The notes: generated by a model not told the origin, from the letters alone. A stretch of DNA of 64,000 bases from Ramlibacter tataouinensis (GCF_027941915.1 NZ_CP116009.1:744001-808000); one strand, 5' to 3'; shown: positions 48,298-58,381, counted from the stretch's first letter. Program-made: numbers and translations.

Positions 48298-49292
48298 ACG
48301 GGAAACCGCCCCTTCCGCGCCTGGGCTTCCTCGGCCTGGGCTGGATCGGCCAGCACCGGCTGCAGGCGCTGCTCGACCAGAACGCCTGCGAGGTCGTCGC
48401 CATCGCCGACCCGTCGCCTGAAGCCCGGCTGCGCGCGCGCGAGTTCGCCCCGGGCGCCGCCCTCGTTTCCACGCTCGACGAGCTGCTGGCCCACGAGCTC
48501 GATGGCGCCGTGATTGCGACGCCCAGTGCGCTGCATGCCGGCCAGGCCCTGCAGGTGCTGGAGCGCCGCATCGCCGTGTTCTGCCAGAAGCCGCTGGCGC
48601 GCACGCGCAGGGAGACCGAGGCCATCGTCGCCGCCGCGCGCAGGGCCGACCGCCTGCTCGGCTGCGATCTCTCCTACCGCCACACCGAGGCGATGCGCCG
48701 CATCCGCAACGCCGTGGTCGAGGGCGACATCGGCACGGTGTACGCCGCCGACCTGGTGTTCCACAACGCCTGGGGGCCCAGCAAGGGCTGGGCGCGCGAC
48801 ATGGCGCTGGCCGGCGGCGGCTGCGTCATCGACCTGGGCACGCACCTGGTGGACCTGGCGCTGTGGGTGCTGGGCTTCCCGGCCGTCCAGCAGGTCGGCA
48901 GCCGCCTGTACGCCCACGGCCGGCCGCTGGCCGCCGGCGCGGCCACCTGCGAGGACTACGCCATCGCGCAGCTCGACCTGGCTGGCGGCATCGCCGTGCG
49001 CCTGGCCTGCTCCTGGGACTTCTCCAGCGGACGCGACGCCGTCATCGAGGCGCACTTCCATGGCAGCGGCGGCAGCGCCGTCATGCGCAACCGCGACGGC
49101 TCGTTCCACGATTTCGTGGCCGAGCGCTGCCACGGCAACCGGCGCGTGGTGCTGGCCGAGCCGCCGGATGCCTGGGGCGGCCGCGCCATCACCGAATGGG
49201 CGCGCCACCTCGGCGCCGGCGCCCGCTACCACCCGGCCATCGAATCCACCGTGCTGGTCGCCGCGGTGCTGGACGCGATCTATGGGCGGTGA
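48294..49292 (+). CDS. Gfo/Idh/MocA family oxidoreductase
   Basis: A 332-residue two-domain oxidoreductase. The N-terminal Rossmann domain shows LGFLGLGWIGQHRLQALL and AVFCQKPLARTRRETEAI (the EKP-like motif is here QKP). The C-terminal domain contains GGCVIDLGTHLVDLALWVLG (D...H active-site region). This family includes inositol 2-dehydrogenases and many sugar-nucleotide dehydrogenases. The nearby inositol-3-phosphate synthase makes an inositol or inosose substrate tempting, but it is not proven. The end overlaps the next gene by 11 bases. Confidence 0.9.
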   Translation: MNGKPPLPRLGFLGLGWIGQHRLQALLDQNACEVVAIADPSPEARLRAREFAPGAALVSTLDELLAHELDGAVIATPSALHAGQALQVLERRIAVFCQKPLARTRRETEAIVAAARRADRLLGCDLSYRHTEAMRRIRNAVVEGDIGTVYAADLVFHNAWGPSKGWARDMALAGGGCVIDLGTHLVDLALWVLGFPAVQQVGSRLYAHGRPLAAGAATCEDYAIAQLDLAGGIAVRLACSWDFSSGRDAVIEAHFHGSGGSAVMRNRDGSFHDFVAERCHGNRRVVLAEPPDAWGGRAITEWARHLGAGARYHPAIESTVLVAAVLDAIYGR

Positions 49293-50400
49293 GCAGCAAC
49301 CCTCCATCCTGCTGACCGCCGACACCGTCGGCGGCGTCTGGACCTACGCCGTCGAGCTGGCCCGCGCGCTGGGGCCGTTCGGCATCGACGTGCACCTGGC
49401 CACGATGGGCGGGCCGCTGCGGGCGCACCAGCGCGACGAGCTCGATCGCCTGCCCCACGTCAGCCTGCACGAAAGCCGTTTCGCGCTGGAGTGGATGCCG
49501 GATCCGTGGCGCGAGGTCGACGCCGCGGCCGACTGGCTGCTGGCGCTGGAGCGGCGCTGGCAGCCGCAACTGGTGCACCTGAACCAGTTCGCCTTCGGCG
49601 CCCTGCCCTTCGCCGCGCCCACGCTGCTGGTCGCGCATTCCTGCGTGCCGAGCTGGTGGCGCGCCGTGCACGGCACGCGCGCGCCGGCCGGATGGGACGG
49701 CTACCGGGGCCGGGTCGCCGCCGGGCTGCGGGGCGCCGGCCTGGTGGCGGCGCCGACCGCGGCCATGCTGGCCGCGCTGCGGGCCGAGCACGGCTTCCAC
49801 GGCGAAGCCGTCGTGCTGCCCAACGGCCGCGATCCCGCGCTGTTTCCGATCGGGGCCAAGGAGCCGTTCGTGTTCGCCGCCGGCCGCTTCTGGGACGAGG
49901 CCAAGAACCTGGCCGCGCTGCAGGCGGTAGCGCCGCGCCTGCCCTGGCCGGTGTGCGTGGCCGGCTCGTGCGTGCATCCGGATGGGCGCGAGCTGCGGCC
50001 GGCCGGTGTGCAAGCGCTGGGCGAGCTGGCGCCGCGCGAGGTCGCCGCGCACATGGCCTGCGCCTCGATCTATGCCCTGCCCGCGTACTACGAGCCGTTC
50101 GGCCTGTCGGTGCTGGAAGCGGCGTTGAGCGGCTGCGCACTGGTGCTGGGCGACATCGCCAGCCTGCGCGAGGTGTGGGGTGACGCGGCCGTCTACGTGA
50201 AGCCGGACGACACGCTGGCGCTGCACGAGGTCCTGCAGCAGCTGATCGCCCGCCCCGACCCGCGCAGCCGGCTGGCGGCCGCCGCCCACCGGCGCGCCCT
50301 GCGCTTCTCGCCGCGTGCCATGGCCGAGGCCTGGTTCGCTGCGGCAGCGCGACTGGCGCCGGCGCTGGCCGGCCGCCCCGAGGAGCTGCCATGCGCGTGA
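49282..50400 (+). CDS. GT4 family glycosyltransferase
   Basis: A 372-residue retaining GT-B glycosyltransferase. The N-terminal acceptor domain begins ILLTADTVGGVWTYAVELARALG. The donor domain shows FVFAAGRFWDEAKNLAAL and the family E-x7-E motif in YYEPFGLSVLEAALSGCALVLGD. The same family contains MshA, which glycosylates inositol 3-phosphate in mycothiol synthesis, a relevant parallel given the divergent ino1. The ATG at 49282 overlaps the upstream gene. No membrane segment is present. Confidence 0.9.
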   Translation: MGGEQQPSILLTADTVGGVWTYAVELARALGPFGIDVHLATMGGPLRAHQRDELDRLPHVSLHESRFALEWMPDPWREVDAAADWLLALERRWQPQLVHLNQFAFGALPFAAPTLLVAHSCVPSWWRAVHGTRAPAGWDGYRGRVAAGLRGAGLVAAPTAAMLAALRAEHGFHGEAVVLPNGRDPALFPIGAKEPFVFAAGRFWDEAKNLAALQAVAPRLPWPVCVAGSCVHPDGRELRPAGVQALGELAPREVAAHMACASIYALPAYYEPFGLSVLEAALSGCALVLGDIASLREVWGDAAVYVKPDDTLALHEVLQQLIARPDPRSRLAAAAHRRALRFSPRAMAEAWFAAAARLAPALAGRPEELPCA

Positions 50401-51512
50401 TCCTGTTCTGCCACTCGCTGGTGTCCGACTGGAACCACGGCAATGCGCATTTCCTGCGCGGCATCTGCAGCGAGCTGCTCGCGCGCGGCCACGAGGTCGG
50501 CGTGTACGAGCCGGCCGACGCCTGGAGCGTCGCCAACCTGCTGGCCGAGCACGGCGAATCCGCCCTGCGCGCCTTCGCCCGCGCCTACCCGCACCTGCGC
50601 AGCCACCGCTACGCGCGGGGCGAACTGGACCTGGATCGCGCGCTGGCCGGCGCCGACCTGGTGCTGGTGCACGAGTGGAACGGGCACGACCTGGTGCGCC
50701 GCATCGGCCTGCACCGCAAGGCCCATCCGCACTACCGGCTGCTGTTCCACGACACCCACCACCGCAGCGTGACGGAGCCGCAGGCCATGGCCGCCTACGA
50801 CCTGCGCCACTACGACGGCGTGCTGGCCTTCGGCTCGGTGATCCGCGACCTGTACCGGCGCCACGGCTGGTGCGAGCGCGCCTGGACCTGGCACGAGGCG
50901 GCGGACACGCGCATGTTCCGGCCGCAGCCGGCGGCAGGTGGGCGCCGGGGGCTGGTGTGGATCGGCAACTGGGGCGACGGGGAGCGCACGGCCGAACTGC
51001 ACGAGTTCCTGCTGGAGCCGGTGCGCGCGCTCGGGCTGGCAGCACGGGTGCACGGCGTGCGCTACCCCGGGCATGCGCTGCAAAGCCTGCGCGAGGCCGG
51101 CATCGACTACGGCGGCTGGCTGCCCAACCACGAGGCACCGCGCGTCTTCGCGCAGCACGCCGTCACCGTGCACGTGCCGCGGCGGCCCTACGTGCAGGCG
51201 CTGCCGGGCATCCCGACCATCCGCGTGTTCGAGGCGCTGGCCTGCGGCATCCCGCTGGTGTCGGCGCCCTGGGACGACTGCGAGGGCCTGTTCGAGCCCG
51301 GCGCCGACTTCCTGGTGGCGCGCGACGGGCGCGAGATGCGCGAGCACCTGCGCGCCGTGCTGGCCGACCCGGCCCTGGCGCGCTCGCTGGCCAGCCACGG
51401 CCTTCGCACCATCCAGGCGCGGCACAGCTGCGCCCGCCGCGTCGACGAGCTGCTGGCGATCTATGCCGAGCTGGCGCCGCCGCGCCAGCCGGCACGGGAG
51501 GCCCCGGCATGA
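50391..51512 (+). CDS. CgeB-like glycosyltransferase 1
   Basis: A 373-residue GT-B protein with the C-terminal glycosyltransferase domain typical of CgeB-type proteins: TIRVFEALACGIPLVSAPWDDCEGLFEPGADFLVARDG. The N-terminus, MRVILFCHSLVSDWNHGNAHFLRGICSELLARGHEV, is shared in pattern with the next two genes. The related B. subtilis CgeB acts in spore-surface glycosylation. It overlaps its neighbours by ATGA-type junctions. Confidence 0.86.
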   Translation: MRVILFCHSLVSDWNHGNAHFLRGICSELLARGHEVGVYEPADAWSVANLLAEHGESALRAFARAYPHLRSHRYARGELDLDRALAGADLVLVHEWNGHDLVRRIGLHRKAHPHYRLLFHDTHHRSVTEPQAMAAYDLRHYDGVLAFGSVIRDLYRRHGWCERAWTWHEAADTRMFRPQPAAGGRRGLVWIGNWGDGERTAELHEFLLEPVRALGLAARVHGVRYPGHALQSLREAGIDYGGWLPNHEAPRVFAQHAVTVHVPRRPYVQALPGIPTIRVFEALACGIPLVSAPWDDCEGLFEPGADFLVARDGREMREHLRAVLADPALARSLASHGLRTIQARHSCARRVDELLAIYAELAPPRQPAREAPA

Positions 51513-52633
51513 GCCACATGAGCCACGGGATGCACATCGCCTTCTTCGCCTCCAGCCTGGTGTCCGCCTACTGGAACGGCGCCGCCACCTATTACCGCGG
51601 CATCGTGCGCGCGCTGCACGCGCGCGGCCACCGCGTGACGTTCTACGAACCCGATGCGTTCGGGCGGCAGCAGCACCGCGACATGGCCGACCCCGACTGG
51701 GCCGAGGTGGTGGTCTATTCCGCGGCGAGCGAGGCCGCGGTCCTGCGCACGGTGCAATCCGCGCGCGGCGCCGACCTGGTCGTCAAGGCCAGCGGTGTCG
51801 GCGTCCACGACGAGCTGCTGGAGCGGGCGGTGCTGGACCTGCAACGGCCGGGCACGGCGGTGGTGTACTGGGACGTGGATGCGCCGGCCACGCTGGACCG
51901 CATGCAGGCGGACCCCGCCGATGCCCTGCGCGCCCTGGTGCCGCGCTACGACGGGGTGTTCACCTACGGCGGTGGCGAGCCGGTGCGCCAGGCCTACCGG
52001 GCGCTGGGTGCGCGCGACTGCGTGCCGGTCTACAACGCGCTGGATCCTTCCACCCATTTCCCGGTGGCGCCGGACCCGCGCTTCGCGGGCGACCTGGGCT
52101 TCCTGGGCAACCGGCTGCCCGACCGCGAGGCGCGGGTGGAGCAGTTCTTCCTGCAGGCGGCCGCGGAGCTGCCGCAGCGCCGCTTCCTGCTGGGCGGCAG
52201 CGGCTGGCACGACAAGCCCCTGCCCGCCAACGTGCGCCACCTCGGCCATGTCTATACCGCCGACCACAACGCCTTCAACTGCACGCCGCTGGCGGTGCTG
52301 AACATCAGCCGCGAGAGCATGGCGCGCTACGGCTTCTCGCCGGCCACGCGGGTGTTCGAGGCGGCCGGCGCCGCCGCCTGCCTGATCACCGACGACTGGG
52401 AGGGCGTGGCTCAGTTCTTCGAGCCGGGCCGCGAACTGCTGGTGGCGCGCGACGGCGACGAGGTCGCGCAGCAGCTCGACAAGCTCGACCCGGCGCGGGC
52501 CCGCGCCATCGGCCAGGCCGCGTACCGCCGCGTGCTGGCCGAACACACCTACGCCCACCGCGCAGCGCAGCTGGACGCGATCCTCGAGGGGCGCGCAAGC
52601 GGCGCCCGAGTCGAAAACGAGGCGACGACATGA
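51509..52633 (+). CDS. CgeB-like glycosyltransferase 2
   Basis: A 374-residue paralogue of the preceding gene. It has HIAFFASSLVSAYWNGAATYYRGIVRALHARGHRVTFYEPD at the N-terminus and TRVFEAAGAAACLITDDWEGVAQFFEPGRELLVARDGDEV in the donor domain. Three in-frame ATGs lie close together (51509, 51518, 51530); the first overlaps the upstream stop and is chosen for that reason. The acceptor domain differs from its neighbours, suggesting a distinct step. Confidence 0.86.
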   Translation: MSHMSHGMHIAFFASSLVSAYWNGAATYYRGIVRALHARGHRVTFYEPDAFGRQQHRDMADPDWAEVVVYSAASEAAVLRTVQSARGADLVVKASGVGVHDELLERAVLDLQRPGTAVVYWDVDAPATLDRMQADPADALRALVPRYDGVFTYGGGEPVRQAYRALGARDCVPVYNALDPSTHFPVAPDPRFAGDLGFLGNRLPDREARVEQFFLQAAAELPQRRFLLGGSGWHDKPLPANVRHLGHVYTADHNAFNCTPLAVLNISRESMARYGFSPATRVFEAAGAAACLITDDWEGVAQFFEPGRELLVARDGDEVAQQLDKLDPARARAIGQAAYRRVLAEHTYAHRAAQLDAILEGRASGARVENEATT

Positions 52634-53715
52634 CGCACCGCCTGTCCATCGTCATCCTCGGCCTGTCGATCACCTCCTCCTGGGGCAACGGCCACGCCAC
52701 CACCTACCGGGCCCTGGTGCGCGAGCTCGTCGCCGCCGGCCACGAGGTGCTTTTCCTCGAGCGCGAGCAGCCCTGGTACGCCGCGAACCGCGACCTGCCG
52801 CAGCCGCCGTGGGGGCGCCTGGGGCTGTACGGCAGCCTGGACGAGCTGCATGACCGGTGGGCGGCTGCCGTGCGTGCCGCCGACCTGGTGATCGTCGGCT
52901 CCTTCGTGCCGCAAGGCGCGCCCGTGGGCGACTGGGTGCAGGCGCAGGCCTCGGGCATCAAGGCGTTCTACGACATCGACACGCCGGTCACGCTGGCCAA
53001 GCTGGCGCGCGGCGAGCACGACTACCTGCGCCCCGGCCAGGTCGCCGGCTACGACCTCTACCTGTCGTTCACCGGCGGGCCGACGCTGCAGCGGCTGGAG
53101 CGCGAGTTCGGCGCGCTGCGCGCGCGCGTGCTGTACTGCTCGGTGGACCCGCAGCTCTATTACCCCGAGCCGCAGCCCGCCGCCTGGGACCTGGGCTACA
53201 TGGGCACGTACAGCGACGACCGGCAGCCGGGCGTCGAGCGTCTGCTGCTGCAGCCCGCGCGCGAATGGCCCCAGGGCCGCTTCGTCGTCGCCGGCCCGCA
53301 GTACCCGGATGGCATCGCCTGGCCCGCCAACTGCTCGTGGCGCCCGCACCTGCCCCCGGCCGGGCACCGCGCCTTCTACAACCGCCAGCGCTTCACGCTC
53401 AACATCACCCGGGCCGACATGCTGCGCGCCGGCTGGTCGCCCAGCGTGCGCCTGTTCGAGGCGGCGGCCTGCGGCACGCCCCTCATCAGCGACCGCTGGG
53501 CCGGCATCGAGACACTATTCGAGCCCGGCCGCGAGATCGTGCTGGCCGACGGGCCGGCCGACGTGCTGGCCGCCCTGCGCGGCATGGGCGAGGACGAGCG
53601 CCTCGCCATGGCCGCGCGGGCGCGACGCCGGATCCTGGAAGGCCACACCGCCGCCCACCGCGCGCGCGAACTGGTGGCCCATGCGATGGACCTGCAACTG
53701 GAGGCTGCACCATGA
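52630..53715 (+). CDS. CgeB-like glycosyltransferase 3
   Basis: A 361-residue third paralogue: [44 protein letters not shown] at the N-terminus and [37 protein letters not shown] in the donor domain. The middle contains [13 protein letters not shown], similar to YWDVDAPATLDRM in the second paralogue. The ATG lies within the stop of the preceding gene, and its own stop overlaps the UDP-glucose dehydrogenase start. Confidence 0.86.
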   Translation: MTHRLSIVILGLSITSSWGNGHATTYRALVRELVAAGHEVLFLEREQPWYAANRDLPQPPWGRLGLYGSLDELHDRWAAAVRAADLVIVGSFVPQGAPVGDWVQAQASGIKAFYDIDTPVTLAKLARGEHDYLRPGQVAGYDLYLSFTGGPTLQRLEREFGALRARVLYCSVDPQLYYPEPQPAAWDLGYMGTYSDDRQPGVERLLLQPAREWPQGRFVVAGPQYPDGIAWPANCSWRPHLPPAGHRAFYNRQRFTLNITRADMLRAGWSPSVRLFEAAACGTPLISDRWAGIETLFEPGREIVLADGPADVLAALRGMGEDERLAMAARARRRILEGHTAAHRARELVAHAMDLQLEAAP

Positions 53716-55073
53716 ACGTCACGGTGATCGGCGCCGGCTATGTCGGCCTGGTGAGCGGCGCCTGCCTGGCCGACGGCGGCAACGACGTGATCCTGCTGGA
53801 CCACGATCCGCGCCGCATCGAGCTGCTCAACGGCGGGGGGTTGCCCATCTACGAGCCGGGGCTGCAGGAGGTGATCGACCGCAACCGCGCGGCCGGACGG
53901 CTGCGCTTCAGCCGCGACACGCCGGCCGCGGTCGCGCACGGCCAGGTGATCTTCATCGCGGTCGGCACGCCGCAGGCCGAGGACGGCAGCGCCGACCTGA
54001 GCCACGTGCTGTCGGCGGCCGACAGCATCGGCCGCTGGATGCAGGGCTTCAAGGTGGTGGTGACCAAGTCGACCGTCCCGGTGGGCACCGGCGAGCGGGT
54101 GCGCACCGCTGTGGCCGATGCGCTGGCCGCGCGCCACCTGCCGCACGATCCGCGGGCTTTCGCGGTGGCCTCCAACCCCGAGTTCCTGAAGGAAGGCGCC
54201 GCGGTGGAGGACTTCATGCGGCCCGACCGCATCGTCGTCGGCACCGAGCCGGGGCCCGACGGCGAGCGCGCGCGCGAGCTGCTACGGCGCCTGTACGCGC
54301 CGTTCAACCGGGTGCAGGACCGCGTGCTGCTGATGGACCTGAAGGCCGCCGAGATGACCAAGTACGCGGCCAACGCCATGCTGGCCACGCGCATCAGCTT
54401 CATGAACGAACTGGCCAACCTGGCGGGCGAGGCCGGCGTCGACATCGAGCAGGTGCGCAAGGGCATCGGCGCCGACCCGCGCATCGGCTACAGCTTCCTG
54501 TACCCGGGCACCGGCTACGGCGGCAGCTGCTTTCCCAAGGACGTGCGCGCGCTGATCCGCACCGCGTGCGTCAGCGGGTGCCACCTGCGCGTCCTGGAGG
54601 CGGTGGAGGCGGTGAACGAGGCGCAGAAGCACATCCTGGTGCAGAAGATCGGCGCGCGCTTCGGCAACAACCTGCGCGGGCTGCTGTTCGGCCTGTGGGG
54701 ACTGGCCTTCAAGCCCAACACCGACGACATGCGCGAGGCGCCCAGCCGCATCGTGATCAAGGCCCTGCTGGAACGCGGCGCGCAGGTGATGGCGCACGAC
54801 CCGGTGGCGATGCCGCAGGCGCGCAAGGTGCTGGCGCACGACTTCGCCGGCCGCCTGTCGTTGCTGGACGGGCTGCGCTACGCCGACACGCCGATCGCCT
54901 GCACCGAGAACGCCGATGCGCTGGTGATCGCCACCGACTGGCCGTCGTTCAAGAGCCCCAACTTCGATGCGCTGCGGCAGTCGATGCGCCAGTCGGTGAT
55001 CTTCGACGGCCGCAACCTGTACGACCCGGCCATCCGCCAGTTGGGTTTCGAGTACCACGCCATCGGTAGATGA
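53712..55073 (+). CDS. ugd: UDP-glucose 6-dehydrogenase
   Basis: A 453-residue NAD+-dependent enzyme oxidising UDP-glucose to UDP-glucuronate. It shows [63 protein letters not shown], the catalytic Cys in [14 protein letters not shown] and the C-terminal [16 protein letters not shown]. The length is normal. Its product is the substrate of the UDP-xylose synthase at 39320-40282, linking the two ends of the island. Confidence 0.95.
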   Translation: MNVTVIGAGYVGLVSGACLADGGNDVILLDHDPRRIELLNGGGLPIYEPGLQEVIDRNRAAGRLRFSRDTPAAVAHGQVIFIAVGTPQAEDGSADLSHVLSAADSIGRWMQGFKVVVTKSTVPVGTGERVRTAVADALAARHLPHDPRAFAVASNPEFLKEGAAVEDFMRPDRIVVGTEPGPDGERARELLRRLYAPFNRVQDRVLLMDLKAAEMTKYAANAMLATRISFMNELANLAGEAGVDIEQVRKGIGADPRIGYSFLYPGTGYGGSCFPKDVRALIRTACVSGCHLRVLEAVEAVNEAQKHILVQKIGARFGNNLRGLLFGLWGLAFKPNTDDMREAPSRIVIKALLERGAQVMAHDPVAMPQARKVLAHDFAGRLSLLDGLRYADTPIACTENADALVIATDWPSFKSPNFDALRQSMRQSVIFDGRNLYDPAIRQLGFEYHAIGR

Positions 55074-55909
55074 GGATGCGCACAGCCGATCCCGACCTCA
55101 CTCGCGGCCCGGATGCGGACTCGCTCCGTCGCCAGGCCGAGGCGCTGGGTCCCTGGTTCCACAACCTGCACCTGCCGGGCGGCGTGGAGACGGTGCCCGA
55201 CCACTTCCTGGGCGGCGACTTCCCGTGCTTCAAGTGGCAGCAGATCGCACCCCACCTCCCGGCCGACCTGGCCGGCTGGCGCGTGCTGGACGTGGGCTGC
55301 AACGCCGGCTTCTACAGCTTCGAGCTGGCGCGGCGCGGCGCCGGCGTGCTGGCGGTGGACGTGGACGAGCACTACCTGGAGCAGGCGCGCTGGGCGGCGC
55401 AGGTGCAGGGCCTGGCCGATCGCGTGCAGTTCCGCCGCCTGGGGGTGTACGAGCTGGCCGCGCTGCCGGACCGCTTCGACCTGGTCTGGTTCATGGGGGT
55501 CTTCTACCACCTGCGCTACCCGCTGCTGGCGCTCGACCTGCTGGCGCAGCGCACATTGCGGCTGATGGTGTTCCAGACGCTCAGCCTGCCGGGCGACAGC
55601 GTGTACCCCGACACCCGCGACCACCCGATCGACGATCGCGAGCCGCTGCTCGATCCGGGCTGGCCCAAGATGGCCTTCATCGAGCACCGCTTCGCCGGCG
55701 ACCCGACCAACTGGTGGGTGCCCAACCACGCGGGCATCGAGGCCATGCTGCGCTCCAGCGGCCTGCGCGTGGCGGGCCGCCCGGCCGGCGAGATCTACCT
55801 GTGCGAGCCGGACCCGTCGGGCGACTCCGCGCGCTGGCGCCGCACCGGTGCGCTGGAGCCGGCGCTCGCAGCGGTGCAGGCCCTGGGCCGGAGGCCGGCC
55901 GGCGCATGA
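55070..55909 (+). CDS. SAM-dependent methyltransferase, TIGR04290 (Rta_06860-like) type
   Basis: A 279-residue class I methyltransferase related to CmoB. The SAM-binding motif is [20 protein letters not shown] with the acidic residue in [12 protein letters not shown]. Characteristic stretches are [25 protein letters not shown] at the N-terminus and FHLRYP-like [17 protein letters not shown]. As I recall, the TIGR04290 model is named after a Ramlibacter protein and is found in conserved glycan-type gene neighbourhoods. It probably O-methylates a sugar or cyclitol of the product. Confidence 0.87.
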   Translation: MRMRTADPDLTRGPDADSLRRQAEALGPWFHNLHLPGGVETVPDHFLGGDFPCFKWQQIAPHLPADLAGWRVLDVGCNAGFYSFELARRGAGVLAVDVDEHYLEQARWAAQVQGLADRVQFRRLGVYELAALPDRFDLVWFMGVFYHLRYPLLALDLLAQRTLRLMVFQTLSLPGDSVYPDTRDHPIDDREPLLDPGWPKMAFIEHRFAGDPTNWWVPNHAGIEAMLRSSGLRVAGRPAGEIYLCEPDPSGDSARWRRTGALEPALAAVQALGRRPAGA

Positions 55910-56943
55910 CCCGGGCCATCTGCAGCGCGCGCTGGCTGCTGCCGCTGGACGCCCACCTGTCGCTGGTGCGGGCGGCGCTGGAGCGAGCGCCGCGCTGCAC
56001 GCTGTTCGTGCGGCGCGCGCACCTGGCGCCCACGCCGGCCAACCCGTTCGGCTGGGAACTGCGCGCCGAGTGGCTGCGCCAGGCGCTCCGCCCCACCGAT
56101 GCCGCGCGGGTGGACCTGCAGCCGCTGCGCGAGCATTGGGACGAGCCGCGCAACCTGCAGGCCATGCAGCAGGCGCTGGGCCCCGCGGAGACCGTCTGCT
56201 GGATCAGCGCCGGCCCGCTGCTGGACAGCGAGGACCTGCCGGCCGGCTGGTCGCATGCGCGCGTGGCGCCGGACGACCCGGACGATCCCATCGTCGGCTG
56301 GCTGCACCGCCTGTACGAGGCCGATGCGCCGGGCGCCGTGCTCGATACGCTGGCCGGCCAGCTGCCCCCGGCCTGCCGCGACGCGCTGCGCGAGTGGACC
56401 GGCAGCGCCGCCTTCGACACCGTGCGCGCCGACTGGCGGCAGATCGCGTCCGAGCGCAAGGCCTGGTCGGTTGCACCCTACCCGGTGGTGCTGTCCACGG
56501 TGGACGCGGTGGTGCAGGCCGGCGGCCGGGTGCTGCTGATCCGGCGCGGGCGCCCGCCGGGGCGCGGCCTGTGGGCGCTACCGGGCGGCTTCCTCGAGCC
56601 GGCCGAGGAGACGCTGCACGCGGCGCTGCGCGAACTGGTGGAAGAGACCGGGCTGCCGGTGTCGATGCGGCAGATGCGCCAGGCGCTGCGCGGCAGCCGG
56701 GTGTTCGACCACCCCGAGCGCAGCCAGCGCGGCCGCGTCATCAGCCACGCATTCTTCTTCGACCTGGGCGAGGAACCGCCGCCGCCGGTGCAGGCCGGCG
56801 ACGACGCCGCCCAGGCCGCCTGGGTGCCGCTGGCGCACCTGCCGGCGCTGCAGGCGCAGCTGCACGACGACCACTTCCACATCATCGAGTGCTTCCTCGG
56901 CGCGCTGGAATCCGCGCAGCCCCCTGCCGTCCCCCGGCGCTGA
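55906..56943 (+). CDS. Nudix hydrolase fused to a degenerate NMN-adenylyltransferase-like domain
   Basis: A 345-residue protein aligning with the bifunctional NadM-Nudix family. The Nudix box is complete at residues 228-250: GFLEPAEETLHAALRELVEETG after ALPG. The N-terminal nucleotidyltransferase domain keeps its layout (RAHLAPTPANPFGWELRAEWL), but the GRFQPFHxGH motif is replaced by ARWLLPLDAH (8-17) and the ISSTxIR motif is not recognisable. Adenylyl transfer is probably lost, while pyrophosphohydrolysis (ADP-ribose or a nucleotide sugar) may remain. It ends the ten-gene operon and overlaps the methyltransferase gene by ATGA. Confidence 0.87.
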   Translation: MTRAICSARWLLPLDAHLSLVRAALERAPRCTLFVRRAHLAPTPANPFGWELRAEWLRQALRPTDAARVDLQPLREHWDEPRNLQAMQQALGPAETVCWISAGPLLDSEDLPAGWSHARVAPDDPDDPIVGWLHRLYEADAPGAVLDTLAGQLPPACRDALREWTGSAAFDTVRADWRQIASERKAWSVAPYPVVLSTVDAVVQAGGRVLLIRRGRPPGRGLWALPGGFLEPAEETLHAALRELVEETGLPVSMRQMRQALRGSRVFDHPERSQRGRVISHAFFFDLGEEPPPPVQAGDDAAQAAWVPLAHLPALQAQLHDDHFHIIECFLGALESAQPPAVPRR

Positions 56944-56977
56944 TCGGGTTTTCGTCGTTCGAGCCCCCGCCCCTCCT

Positions 56978-57069
56978 GTCATCCCCCGCGAAGGCGGGCA
57001 TTCAGCGCAACGCGCCTGCGGCGCCCATGCGCCGCGTTGCGGTGGATTCCCGCCTGCGCGGGAATGACC
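56978..57069. repeat. Head-to-head REP-like palindrome pair
   Basis: GTCATCCCCCGCGAAGGCGGGC at the left and ATTCCCGC-CTGC-GCGGGAAT (57046-57065) followed by GAC at the right form an outer inverted pair (GTCAT...ATGAC). Between them, CGCAACGCG and CGCGTTGCG form a further inverted repeat around GGCGC-ccat-GCGCC. The right copy shares its layout with the element at 28771-28799. It lies between the end of the glycan operon and the next gene, so it may also end transcription. Confidence 0.65.
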
Positions 57070-57163
57070 AATCCGGCGAGGCCTTCAAAAAGAAGGCATG
57101 TAACATTCCGTTGCCAGAGCCGCCGCGCCACCCCGGCGCGAAGCTGTTCCGGACGGAGGAGAA

Positions 57164-58381
57164 GTGGTGGTCTTGAAAAGATTCTGGTCCTGGGTCCTGA
57201 TGCTGTCCTGCGCGTTCGCTTCGGCGCCCGCGCTGTCCCAGGGGGCGGCTGCCATCCAGGTGGCGCCCGGCGTGAAGTACGAGCCCATCGGCACTTGGGA
57301 CGTCGCTCGCCTGAACCGCATCCTGCAGGCCGAGACGCCGAAGTTCGCCGGCATCGACGTGAGCTACAGCCCGGCGCGCCATGCGGTGCGGCTGTATCGC
57401 GTCACCTACGCCTCGGTCGTTCCCGAGCGGGGCAACCGGCCGATCACGGCGACCGGGCTGGTCGCCGTGCCCGATGCGCCGAGCGCGTCGTTCCCGATGG
57501 TGTCGTACCAGCACGGCACCGTGTACGGCAAGCAGGAAGTGCCCTCGTTTCCCGAGCAGTCGCCGGAAACCGCACTGATGATCGCCCAGTTCGCGGGCCA
57601 GGGTTACATCGTGATCGGCGCCGACTACTTCGGCATGGGCGCGTCCACGGAGCCGGAAAGCTACCTGGTCAAGGGCAGCCACCAGCAGGCGACCTGGGAC
57701 ATGCTGCGGGCCAGCCGGGCCGTGCTCGGCCACCTGAAGCTGGAGGCGCCGAAGCTGTTCCTGGCGGGCTGGTCGCAGGGCGGCTACGTGACCATGGCCT
57801 TCCTGGAAAAGCTCGAAAGCCTCGGCGTGCCGGTGCAGGCGGCCACCACGGCGAGCGCGCCGGTGGACCTGTTCGCTGCCCTCAATGGCGTGCTGCAGTT
57901 CCCGCGCGAGATCGATGCGCCCTGGACCGGCACCATGTTCATCCTGACCTCGTTCGCGTTCGAGAACTACTACGGGCTGCCGGGGCTGGCCCGCTCGGTG
58001 ATCAACGACGAGTACTACGAGGTTTCGCGCAAGGCCTATGCGCGCGAGCCGTTCAACCCGGCCGACGTGCCACTGGACCTGCGCAAGCTGGTGCGCAAGG
58101 ATTACTTCGACCCGGCCTTCTTCGCCCAGTCGGCCTACGGCCGCATCATGGCGGAGAACACGGCCTATCGCTGGGTGGTCCGCACGCCGCTGCGCAACTA
58201 CTACGGCGAGAGCGACGAGGCGATCAGCGTCGGCATCGGCCAGCTCGCCATGAACTACCAGCGCGCCATGGGCAACGGCAATCCGGCGGTGGAAGCGGTG
58301 TCCACCGGCAAGACCACCCACCGGGGCACCTTCGCGCGCGCCGTGCCGCACTGGAAGGCCTGGTTCGACCAGGCCCGCTAG
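57164..58381 (+). CDS. Secreted alpha/beta hydrolase (lipase/esterase-like)
   Basis: A 405-residue exported serine hydrolase. A signal peptide (WSWVLMLSCAFASAPALSQG) precedes the catalytic domain. Features are SYQHGTVYG (oxyanion region), IVIGADYFGMGAS, and the nucleophile elbow GWSQGGY with the catalytic Ser at about residue 203. It resembles the secretory-lipase-like group of alpha/beta hydrolases. Candidate starts are GTG 57164 and GTG 57167 after GGAGGAG; the spacing mildly favours the second. The substrate is unknown. The gap of 86 bases after it contains a weak inverted repeat and the end of the convergent lipoprotein gene. Confidence 0.85.
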   Translation: MVVLKRFWSWVLMLSCAFASAPALSQGAAAIQVAPGVKYEPIGTWDVARLNRILQAETPKFAGIDVSYSPARHAVRLYRVTYASVVPERGNRPITATGLVAVPDAPSASFPMVSYQHGTVYGKQEVPSFPEQSPETALMIAQFAGQGYIVIGADYFGMGASTEPESYLVKGSHQQATWDMLRASRAVLGHLKLEAPKLFLAGWSQGGYVTMAFLEKLESLGVPVQAATTASAPVDLFAALNGVLQFPREIDAPWTGTMFILTSFAFENYYGLPGLARSVINDEYYEVSRKAYAREPFNPADVPLDLRKLVRKDYFDPAFFAQSAYGRIMAENTAYRWVVRTPLRNYYGESDEAISVGIGQLAMNYQRAMGNGNPAVEAVSTGKTTHRGTFARAVPHWKAWFDQAR

